The translations under genes were made by a program, and so were the position numbers. The notes under the pieces were generated by a model. That model searched no databases. It saw nothing but the letters and a program-made list of their open reading frames with translations, and had not been told where the DNA came from. Positions 1 to 6,936 of a stretch of 64,000 nucleotides of DNA are shown piece after piece; the stretch's first letter is position 1; each line of letters opens with the position of its first letter. Origin of the DNA: Streptomyces sp. NBC_01471 (GTDB taxonomy: Bacteria > Actinomycetota > Actinomycetes > Streptomycetales > Streptomycetaceae); NCBI RefSeq assembly GCF_041438865.1, contig NZ_CP109450.1, positions 6,140,501 to 6,204,500 on the forward strand. The letters are read 5' to 3'.

Positions 1-524
1 AGGTCCTTGTTGAAGATCTCCTTCAGCGACCACCAGACGCTCTCGACGTAGGACGGGTCCATCGTCCGGTACGCGTTGTCGAGGTCGACCCAGTAGCCCA
101 TCCGGGTGGTCAGCTCGGCGAAGGCGTCGGTGTGCCGGGTCACCGAGGCGCGGCACTTGTCGTTGAAGGCGGCGATGCCGTACGCCTCGATGTCCTTCTT
201 GCCGTCGAAGCCGAGCTCCTTCTCGACGGCAAGCTCGACAGGCAGACCGTGGCAGTCCCAGCCCGCCTTCCGGGGCACGTGATAGCCCCGCATCGTGCGG
301 AAGCGCGGGAAGACGTCCTTGAAGACACGGGCTTCGATGTGGTGCGCGCCCGGCATGCCGTTGGCGGTCGGCGGCCCTTCGTAGAACACCCACTCGGGGC
401 GTCCTTCGGACTGCTCCAGACTCTTCGAGAAGACCTGTGCCTCGCGCCAGAAGTCGAGCACGGCGTGCTCAAGGGCGGGCAGGTCGACCTGGGCGGGCAC
501 CTGGCGGTACAGGGGCGGTGTCAT
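1..524 (-). CDS. ileS: Isoleucyl-tRNA synthetase, N-terminal part (runs off the window edge)
   Basis: This cytoplasmic class I aminoacyl-tRNA synthetase charges tRNA-Ile with isoleucine. Only the first ~174 codons are present; the gene continues beyond base 1. The ATG at 522-524 follows a GGAGG ribosome site. The N-terminal class I region is clear: GPPTANGMPGAHH at residues 50-62 and GWDCHGLPVE further on. The usual HIGH signature reads GAHH (residues 59-62), so the first and third positions are swapped relative to HxGH; GAHH followed by IEAR is what I remember of Streptomyces IleRS. The T-box leader directly upstream supports isoleucine specificity independently of the protein. Valyl- or leucyl-tRNA synthetase is the only realistic alternative and fits worse. 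Confidence 0.95.
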   Translation of the reverse strand, partial: MTPPLYRQVPAQVDLPALEHAVLDFWREAQVFSKSLEQSEGRPEWVFYEGPPTANGMPGAHHIEARVFKDVFPRFRTMRGYHVPRKAGWDCHGLPVELAVEKELGFDGKKDIEAYGIAAFNDKCRASVTRHTDAFAELTTRMGYWVDLDNAYRTMDPSYVESVWWSLKEIFNKD

Positions 525-794
525 CGAACTCCTCCAACGGACGTTTCTCTCTCCGTCGGAGGGACGAGAGCCCAGTCGCTCCCGCGGTACCACCCTCCTT
601 GGCCCCGGCGGTCGTGCCGTGGCCCCCTCATTGGGGTCGCGGTGCCGGTTCTACTCGCCCCGTCCGGTCGCTCAGGGGCTTTCTTCCGACGGCTCAGGGA
701 TGATCTTCACGCCGTGCCTGCCTCCGGGCTCACACCGTCCCCGGATCGCTCGTGGCCGCCTGCGCCGCTACTCGTCCCGTCCATGCCTTCCGCT
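525..794 (-). promoter_or_regulatory. T-box leader controlling ileS, translational type
   Basis: The minus strand carries the T-box core GGTGGTACCGCGG (582-594), preceded by AAGGAGG and followed by GAGCG. Further 5' in the RNA the specifier region reads GAAGATCATC, with isoleucine ATC triplets at 699-704. Between the T-box and the ATG there is no U-run. Instead CCTCCGACGGA can pair with TCCGTTGGAGG, which contains the ribosome site, with one G-U pair. That is the sequestrator architecture of actinobacterial translational T-boxes: uncharged tRNA-Ile should free the ribosome site. A -10 like TACACT (801-806) puts the transcript start near 794. Exact 5' end is inferred. Confidence 0.92.
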
Positions 795-1079
795 GGTGCC
801 AGTGTACGGGGCCTCCCGGGCGGGCTCCGACCGGTTTTCCGGCGGGCGCTCCCGGCTGCCTCACTGACCCGAATGGCCATACGCGGCCGTGCGGAATACC
901 GGGACTCCCGGTTGGCGGATTACCGGGCGGGGAGCTGGGCACAACGCTTGCAGGCTCGGCTTGTCCCGGACGTGAGGAGGGCTGAACCGGCGGCGTGCCC
1001 CGTTGCCGCGCGACTGGTGTCGATTTATCGTCCCAGCAGACTCGCGAGCAAGATCACAATATGTGAAGGGGCCGCGGCC
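795..1079. other. Divergent promoter region between ileS leader and the DksA/TraR-like gene
   Basis: No gene is supported here. It should hold the ileS promoter (minus strand TACACT at 801-806) and the promoter of the rightward gene. Short Gly/Pro-type direct repeats such as CCGGGACTCCCGG near 898-912 are present but I can assign no function. Confidence 0.4.
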
Positions 1080-1913
1080 ATGGTGGCGAAAAAGACCGCC
1101 GGATCAAGATCGGCGTCCACAGAATCCACTGGGGCGACGGCCGGGGACGCGGCAGGCGAGCACGGAGCCGCCGCGGACGGGACCGTCGCCGGGAAACCCA
1201 CCGCGAAGAAGGCCGCGGCGGCGAAGAAGACCGCAGCCAAGAAGGCGGGCGCCAAGAAGGCACCCGCGAAGAAGACCGCAGCCAAGAAGGCGGGCGCCGG
1301 GAAGGCGGCCGCGAAGAAGGCCGCGTCCAGTACGTCACCGGGCCACCGGGCGCCGGGCAGCACGGCCGCGACCGCGGCCCAGGGGGCGGCCGAGGCCGCG
1401 GAACAGACGGGAGCCAAGACGGTGGTTGCGAAGAAGAGCGCTGGAGGCAGCGCGGCGGCAGGCAAGCGCGCCGCCTCCCCCGTGCCCAAGGCCCGGGTCG
1501 CCGCGCCCGTGGCCCCGGGGGAGCTGCCCGTACGGCCCGGTGAGGATCCCTGGACCCCGGAGGAGGTCGCGGACGCGCGGGCCGGGCTGCAGAGCGAGGA
1601 CCTGCGGCTGGGAGCCGAGATCGCGGCGGCCGAGACGGCTCTCGCCGGGCTGATGCGGGACTCCGGCGACGGCGCGGGTGACGACCAGGCCGACACCGGC
1701 ACCAAGAACATCACCCGGGAGAGCGAGCTGGCGCTCGCGGCCAATGCCCGGGAGATGCTGGAGCAGACCGAGCGGGCGCTGGAGCGGCTCGACGCGGGGA
1801 CGTACGGGCTCTGCGAGAACTGCGGCAACCCGATCGGCAAGGCGCGGATGCAGGCCTTCCCGCGCGCCACCCTCTGCGTCGAGTGCAAGCAGAAACAGGA
1901 GCGCAGGTACTGA
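1080..1913 (+). CDS. DksA/TraR-type zinc-finger protein with long Lys/Ala-rich N-terminal tail
   Basis: The 277-residue product has two parts. Residues ~1-150 are low complexity and basic, with repeated AKKTAAKKA-type units (~residues 40-85) resembling histone H1/HupS tails. The C-terminal ~110 residues form a TraR/DksA-family coiled coil (LEQTERALERLDAGTYG) ending in a four-cysteine zinc finger, C245-x2-C248-x17-C266-x2-C269. The family acts at the RNA polymerase secondary channel; the basic tail suggests nucleic-acid binding. The ATG at 1080 follows GAAGGGG; the reading frame is open far upstream but that stretch lies in the ileS leader antisense and is not coding. Followed by lspA after 62 bases. 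Function beyond the family is inferred. Confidence 0.85.
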   Translation: MVAKKTAGSRSASTESTGATAGDAAGEHGAAADGTVAGKPTAKKAAAAKKTAAKKAGAKKAPAKKTAAKKAGAGKAAAKKAASSTSPGHRAPGSTAATAAQGAAEAAEQTGAKTVVAKKSAGGSAAAGKRAASPVPKARVAAPVAPGELPVRPGEDPWTPEEVADARAGLQSEDLRLGAEIAAAETALAGLMRDSGDGAGDDQADTGTKNITRESELALAANAREMLEQTERALERLDAGTYGLCENCGNPIGKARMQAFPRATLCVECKQKQERRY

Positions 1914-1975
1914 GAGCTTCCGGGACGGTGTGTCGTACCCTCGTCCTCAGTCAGGTACTAGGGCGAGGGAATCAC

Positions 1976-2620
1976 GTGGCAGAGGCGGAGCGCATCATCG
2001 GTACGCCGGACATTCCCGAGTCGGCGGGGGACGCACCGGAGCAGTCGCCCGAGGAGGAGACCTCCGCGGCCCCCGGGACACGGGGCGCGGACGGGCCTGC
2101 CCCGGACGGGGAGAGCTCCGAGGAGCGGCCCCGGGGCAAGCGCAGGCTCACGGTGCTCTTCGTCGTCGCCGTCCTCGCCTATCTGCTCGATCTGGTGAGC
2201 AAGACGATCGTGGTGGCCAAGCTGGAGCACCATGCCCCGGTCAAGGTGATCGGTGATCTGCTGCAGTTCGACGCGATCCGGAACGCGGGCGCCGCCTTCG
2301 GGCTCGGGTCGGCGTACACCGTGATCTTCACCATTGTCGCGGCGTCCGTGATCGTGGTCATCGTCCGGCTGGCCCGGAAGCTCTACAGCGCACCCTGGGC
2401 GGTCGCGCTCGGCCTGCTGCTCGGTGGCGCGCTGGGCAATCTGACCGACCGGATCTTCCGCTCGCCCAGCGCCTTCCAGGGCGAGGTCGTCGACTTCATC
2501 AGGCCCGCGCACTTCGCGGTGTTCAACCTCGCCGACTCCGCGATCGTCTGCGGCGGCATCCTGATCGTGCTGCTTTCGTTCAAGGGCCTCGACCCCGACG
2601 GGACCGTCCACAAGGACTGA
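1976..2620 (+). CDS. lspA: Lipoprotein signal peptidase (signal peptidase II)
   Basis: This membrane aspartyl peptidase cleaves diacylglyceryl-modified prolipoproteins before the lipidated cysteine, acting after Lgt (whose gene is at 39963 in this window). The 214-residue product has four membrane segments and both catalytic aspartates: D158 in GNLTDR and D187 in FNLADS, plus the conserved NAGAAFG at 103-109. The first ~55 residues are an acidic, Pro/Glu-rich cytoplasmic extension not found in short LspA proteins. The GTG start was chosen because GGGCGAGGGA lies just upstream. rluD follows 38 bases later, a pairing common in actinobacteria. Confidence 0.95.
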   Translation: MAEAERIIGTPDIPESAGDAPEQSPEEETSAAPGTRGADGPAPDGESSEERPRGKRRLTVLFVVAVLAYLLDLVSKTIVVAKLEHHAPVKVIGDLLQFDAIRNAGAAFGLGSAYTVIFTIVAASVIVVIVRLARKLYSAPWAVALGLLLGGALGNLTDRIFRSPSAFQGEVVDFIRPAHFAVFNLADSAIVCGGILIVLLSFKGLDPDGTVHKD

Positions 2621-2646
2621 CGGCCCGGGCGGCTCTCCGGGCAAGG

Positions 2647-2652
2647 CATACT
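2647..2652 (+). promoter_or_regulatory. Probable -10 element of a leaderless rluD promoter
   Basis: CATACT sits 6 bases before the GTG start of rluD, the spacing expected when transcription starts at the first codon. No convincing ribosome site lies between. A lspA-rluD readthrough transcript is also possible. Confidence 0.4.
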
Positions 2653-2658
2653 CGACGG

Positions 2659-3606
2659 GTGAGTACCGTTCCCGAGATCCGCACCCTGCCCGTTCCCGAC
2701 GGCCTGGAGGGTGAGCGTGTCGACGCCGCCATCTCCCGTATGTTCGGGTTTTCTCGCACCAAGGCGGCCGACCTCGCCGCCTCCGGAAAGGTGCAGGTCG
2801 ACGGGTCAGTGGTCGGAAAGTCCGAGCGGGTCCACGGCGGCGCCTGGCTGGAGGTCGAGATGCCCGCGGCCGCGGCCCCCGTGCAGATCGTCGCCGAGCC
2901 CGTCGAGGGCATGGAGATCGTCCATGACGACGACGACATCGTGGTGATCCTCAAGCCCGTCGGTGTCGCCGCGCACCCCAGCCCCGGCTGGACCGGCACC
3001 ACCGTCATCGGCGGTCTCGCCGCTGCCGGGTACCGCATCTCCACCTCGGGCGCGGCCGAGCGCCAGGGCATCGTGCACCGGCTGGACGTGGGCACGTCCG
3101 GGCTGATGGTGGTGGCCAAGTCGGAGCGTGCGTACACCCTGCTCAAGCAGCAGTTCCGGGAGCGCACGGTCGACAAGCGCTACCACGCGCTCGTACAGGG
3201 CCACCCGGACCCGATGAGCGGCACGATCGACGCCCCCATCGGGCGCCACCCCAACCACGACTACAAGTGGGCGGTGACGGCCGAGGGCAAGCCGTCCGTC
3301 ACGCACTACGACCTGATCGAGGCGTTCCGGGCGGCCTCGCTGCTGGACATCAAGCTGGAGACCGGGCGCACGCACCAGATCCGGGTGCACATGTCCGCCC
3401 ACCGCCACCCCTGTGTGGGCGACATCACCTACGGCGCCGACCCGACCATGGCGAAGCGGCTCGGTCTGACGCGGCAGTGGCTGCACGCGATGAGCCTGGG
3501 CTTCGAGCACCCGTCGGACGGGCAGTGGGTCCAGTTCCGGAGCGAGTACCCGGAAGACCTGCGGAACGCGCTGGAGGCGATCCGGGCGGAGAGCGAGCAG
3601 CGATGA
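2659..3606 (+). CDS. Ribosomal large subunit pseudouridine synthase, RluD/RluA family
   Basis: The enzyme isomerises specific uridines of RNA, in this family usually 23S rRNA. The 315-residue product has an N-terminal S4 RNA-binding domain (~15-75) and the RluA catalytic domain with the signature HRLD at 140-143, where D143 is the expected catalytic aspartate, followed by GTSGLMVVAKS. The C-terminal ETGRTHQIRVH motif is also present. The product length is typical. The stop overlaps the start of the next gene by ATGA, so the two are probably translationally coupled. Whether the target is the RluD site or another position cannot be told from sequence. Confidence 0.93.
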   Translation: MSTVPEIRTLPVPDGLEGERVDAAISRMFGFSRTKAADLAASGKVQVDGSVVGKSERVHGGAWLEVEMPAAAAPVQIVAEPVEGMEIVHDDDDIVVILKPVGVAAHPSPGWTGTTVIGGLAAAGYRISTSGAAERQGIVHRLDVGTSGLMVVAKSERAYTLLKQQFRERTVDKRYHALVQGHPDPMSGTIDAPIGRHPNHDYKWAVTAEGKPSVTHYDLIEAFRAASLLDIKLETGRTHQIRVHMSAHRHPCVGDITYGADPTMAKRLGLTRQWLHAMSLGFEHPSDGQWVQFRSEYPEDLRNALEAIRAESEQR

Positions 3607-4112
3607 CCGGCGGGTACGAGGTCCGGGTGGTCGCCGACCAGGCCGGTCTCGACGCCTGCTTCGCCGTCCGCAGGGACGTCTTCGTGACCGAGCAGGGCGT
3701 GCCGCCCGAGCTGGAGTACGACGCGTACGACGCCGCCGACGACACGGTCACCGTGCACCTGCTGGCCGCCGACGCGGACGGGCCGCTGGGGACCGGGCGG
3801 CTGCTGCTGCCCGCCGCCGGTCCGGGGCGCGGTGTGGACGAGCCGGGCGTCGGCTCGCTCGGCCGGCTCGCCGTCGCCGCTGCCGCACGCGGCAGGGGCG
3901 TGGGCGTCGCGCTGGTCCGGGCGATCGAGGACGAGTCCCGTGAGCGCGGGCTGACCGCGGTCGATCTGCATGCGCAGACCCATGCGCTGGGTTTCTACGA
4001 GCGCCTCGGGTACGTGGCGTACGGACCCGAGTTCCCGGATGCGGGTATCCCGCACCGGGCGATGCGCCGTGCTGTCGGGGATGCGGCGCCGGGCAGCGGC
4101 CCGGAGGCCTAG
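3603..4112 (+). CDS. GNAT-family N-acetyltransferase
   Basis: A 169-residue acetyl-CoA-dependent acyltransferase of unknown substrate. The fold is recognisable from FAVRRDVFVTEQGVP near the N terminus (typical of the ElaA/YjcF-like GNAT group), the acetyl-CoA-binding stretch RLAVAAAARGRGVGVALV, and the terminal ALGFYERLGYVAYG. The ATG overlaps the rluD stop codon, so it sits in the lspA-rluD transcription unit. The end converges on the GH95-like gene with only ~50 bases between them. Confidence 0.88.
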   Translation: MTGGYEVRVVADQAGLDACFAVRRDVFVTEQGVPPELEYDAYDAADDTVTVHLLAADADGPLGTGRLLLPAAGPGRGVDEPGVGSLGRLAVAAAARGRGVGVALVRAIEDESRERGLTAVDLHAQTHALGFYERLGYVAYGPEFPDAGIPHRAMRRAVGDAAPGSGPEA

Positions 4113-4165
4113 GACCGCTTGCTGCCGGCGCCGCTCCCTGACCGGGTGTCAGGACCGGGTGCGGG

Positions 4166-6478
4166 TCAGGACGGCAGTCCCCACGGCTCGGCCGGACCGT
4201 TCGCCGGTACGTCCCTGGGCCCCCGCGACCCGCGAGCGCCGCGCGGGGTGACCACGGCCGTCGCGCCGCGCGCCAGCCGCACCGTGATCCGGCCGGGCCC
4301 CGCCCCGTGCCAGGACAGCGGACGCCCGTGCTCGTCCCGTACGTCCACCGCGCCGGAGATCCCGTGGTCGAGTGTCAGTGGTTCGCCCGCCTCGCTCCTG
4401 ATCCGTATCCAGCGGGTGGTTCCGCCCGCGCGGTCCGCGTCCACGAGGAAGGCGCCCTCGGTGCGCAGGGAGGCGAACGACGCGTCCGCCCACCGTTCCG
4501 ACACCGACGGGAAGACCTTCAGCACCCCGCCGTCGCCCTGCACCGCCATGTCGAGCATCGACTGGACCGCCGCCAGGGGGGATTCGAGTGCGAGGTTCTT
4601 GCCCTCGCGGTACATCGTGTTGGGCGTCAGCTGACAGTCCGCCACCGTGTTCCCGTCGGTGAAGAGGGTCAGCTGGTCCAGGGCCTTCTCTGGCTCGCCC
4701 ATCACGGAGTACATGGATGACGAGGTGGCGTAGCTGTAGCCGTGCCAGGCGCTCTGCATGCTCGTCCAGTGCGCCAGCGAACGCCGCATCACGTCCCGGT
4801 CGCCCGGCCGGTCCCAGTTCCGTTCGCGCAGCGGATAGAGCCAGAGCAGATGGGAGTGGTGGCGGTGCGAGTCCGCCAGGGGCACGTCCTTGCCGATCAT
4901 CACCCCGTCCGCCGGGTCCTCGGCGTACGGCGTGAGCCGCGCCGCGATGTCCCGCCACTGCCGCGCCCCGGGGTCGTCGACGCGCAGCAGCCGGGCCGAC
5001 TCGATGAGCGTACGGACGCCCCAGCGGATCAGCGAGAGGTCGTAGGTGCAGTCCGCCGCGTTGGCGTACTCGGGGGAGCGGGTGGTCAGCAGGTGCAGCT
5101 TGCCGTCGCCGCCCTCGTGCAGGAACTGGGCGTAGAAGTTGATCGCCTTCGCGAGGATCGGATACACCACGTCGCGCAGGGTGGCGAGGTCCATCGAGTG
5201 CCGGTAGGAGAGCCAGACGTTGTGCAGCGCCCAGGTGAGATTGCCGAAGTTGTCGGAGATGTGGCCGGAGCCGGGGACCCCTACGTCGTAGGTGTCGCCC
5301 GCCCGCAGCTGCCAGTCGGACGGGTGGCCGAGCGCGTAGTTGCGGCCGTCGCGGTACGCGGCCGGCACGGACGTCGACAGGTTCTTCTCGAAGCGGTGGA
5401 ACGTCCGGGTCACCGAGTCGAGTTCGGGGTGGTTGGTGCCGTTGACGGCGGGCATCCCGATCTGGACGTTGAGGTTCCACCACACCGCCGTCCAGCTGTT
5501 CCCGACCTCCGGGTACCAGGGTCCCCACTCGGACAGCGTCGGGCCCTGGGCGCGGGTGGTCGAGGCCAGTTTGTAGAGCTGGAGGATGTAGAACGCCTGG
5601 AGCCGCTTGTCCGGTACGGAGAAGAAGCTGCGCCGGTAGTAGGCGTGCCACCACTCCCGGTGCCGGGCGACCAGCCGGTCGGGACCGGTGGCCAGGGCCC
5701 GGTCCACCGCCCGTACGGCGTCCGCGGTCGCCCGCCGTACATCGCCTGGGAAGTGGTAGACCAGCTGCGCGGCCAGCAGCCGCCCGGTCCCCTCGCGCTG
5801 CTCCCGCCAGGCCGTCGTCCAGCCGCCGCCCGCAAGGAGCGGCTGTTCGACGAAGCCCGCGCCGACCCGCGGGTCCGGGTTGGGCGTGTAGTCGGCCGGC
5901 TTGTCGATGAGCCGGGTACTGGCCGCCTGGAGCCACTGGAAGGACCAGGCAGCGGACTCCTCGCCCGCGCTCGGCCGGGTCGATACCAGCAGCGCGCCCG
6001 TATCGTTCTGGACGAGCGCGGAGAAGGTGAGGGAGCCGCGGGTGGTGGTGAGTGTGCCGCGCAGCTCCGCGTCGTAGGGATCGAGCGTCCAGTCGACCGC
6101 GGTGATCTCCCCGGCCAGGGTGAGGGTGAAGTACCCGACGGGCAGCCGGGAGTAGCCCGTGCCGCCGCGCCACTGGCCGCGCTGGTCCTGCACCTGGGTG
6201 TGGCTGATCATCAGCTTCAGGGTGTTCCCCGCTGTGCCCCGGTAGAGCTGCGCGCCCAGGTAGCCGTTGGCGAGGAACGGGGCGTCCTGCCAGCCGGCCG
6301 GCAGCCGGCGCCACTTCATGGCGGCGGCACGTACCGTCCGTTCGTACACATCGGGGCTGTGGGACGCGGGCCGGCCGTCGCCGGGTGCGGCCCAGGCGGT
6401 GCGGGACCCGGCCAGCCAGAGTGCGGCGGTCGCACCCGCCGCCGTACCGGCGAAGCGTCTGCGGGAGAGTTCATGCAC
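4166..6478 (-). CDS. Secreted GH95-like glycoside hydrolase (alpha-L-fucosidase-like)
   Basis: The 770-residue product begins with a Tat-type signal (SRRRF, then a hydrophobic stretch ending AWA), so it is likely exported folded. After it comes a GH95-type N-terminal beta-sandwich (WQDAPFLANGYLGAQLY) and an alpha/alpha-barrel region with DNFGNLTWALHNVWLSYRH and HRHHSHLLWLYPL. GH95 enzymes hydrolyse alpha-1,2-L-fucosyl or alpha-L-galactosyl linkages of glycans. GH65-like families share the fold, so substrate is uncertain. The GTG start follows AGGAG at good spacing; an out-of-frame ATG lies four bases into the gene. No transporter or regulator is adjacent. Confidence 0.75.
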   Translation of the reverse strand: MHELSRRRFAGTAAGATAALWLAGSRTAWAAPGDGRPASHSPDVYERTVRAAAMKWRRLPAGWQDAPFLANGYLGAQLYRGTAGNTLKLMISHTQVQDQRGQWRGGTGYSRLPVGYFTLTLAGEITAVDWTLDPYDAELRGTLTTTRGSLTFSALVQNDTGALLVSTRPSAGEESAAWSFQWLQAASTRLIDKPADYTPNPDPRVGAGFVEQPLLAGGGWTTAWREQREGTGRLLAAQLVYHFPGDVRRATADAVRAVDRALATGPDRLVARHREWWHAYYRRSFFSVPDKRLQAFYILQLYKLASTTRAQGPTLSEWGPWYPEVGNSWTAVWWNLNVQIGMPAVNGTNHPELDSVTRTFHRFEKNLSTSVPAAYRDGRNYALGHPSDWQLRAGDTYDVGVPGSGHISDNFGNLTWALHNVWLSYRHSMDLATLRDVVYPILAKAINFYAQFLHEGGDGKLHLLTTRSPEYANAADCTYDLSLIRWGVRTLIESARLLRVDDPGARQWRDIAARLTPYAEDPADGVMIGKDVPLADSHRHHSHLLWLYPLRERNWDRPGDRDVMRRSLAHWTSMQSAWHGYSYATSSSMYSVMGEPEKALDQLTLFTDGNTVADCQLTPNTMYREGKNLALESPLAAVQSMLDMAVQGDGGVLKVFPSVSERWADASFASLRTEGAFLVDADRAGGTTRWIRIRSEAGEPLTLDHGISGAVDVRDEHGRPLSWHGAGPGRITVRLARGATAVVTPRGARGSRGPRDVPANGPAEPWGLPS

Positions 6479-6936
6479 GGTGGTGACTCCTGTTCCCTGC
6501 GTGGTCCGGTGCTGTCGGGGCCGGTGCCGTGGTGTCCGGTGCCGTGGTGTCCGGCGGCCGGTGTGCGGACCGAAAGATCCGATCGTCGACGGTGCGGAAG
6601 GCCGCTCCGGGACGCGGCGGGCGTAATCGCTCCAGCGGGACCCGGTCGTCGGCTCGACGGCGCTGCGCGGAGGGCATATGAGCTCCAGTCAGGTATGTGT
6701 CGACAGTTCTTGTCCCTGAATCCATGCACCCTGCATAGTGCCCGTGCCTCCACCGCACGGGAAGACCTCCGACGCCATAGACATCGGATGAAAGATGAGG
6801 TGTGGCGAGTGCGGAGCTGGAACGGGCGGGGCTATTGGGCCGATACGCGCGCATTGCATGGCACGCTTGAGCCACTGATCGTCAAGGTTTCGGCTGCGAC
6901 GCCGACGCAGATCCCGACAGCCCCGGAGGGCACCCC
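6479..6936. other. Divergent intergenic region, GH95-like gene and antiporter gene
   Basis: No gene is supported in these 458 bases. It contains a perfect 15-base tandem duplication (6522-6551) in the GH95 leader, a perfect inverted repeat ATGCA-CCC-TGCAT (6724-6736), and CATC-G-GATG (6784-6792), any of which could be operators. Base composition is less GC-rich than the flanking genes between about 6690 and 6810, as expected for promoters. Confidence 0.5.
6522..6551. repeat. Perfect 15-base tandem duplication
   Basis: CGGTGCCGTGGTGTC occurs twice head to tail in the 5' leader of the GH95-like gene. No function is evident. Confidence 0.8.

Noticed and set aside
132..1079. Upstream extension of the DksA/TraR-like frame
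   Set aside because: It overlaps ileS and its T-box antisense; the protein has no family features before residue 1 at 1080, which has its own ribosome site.
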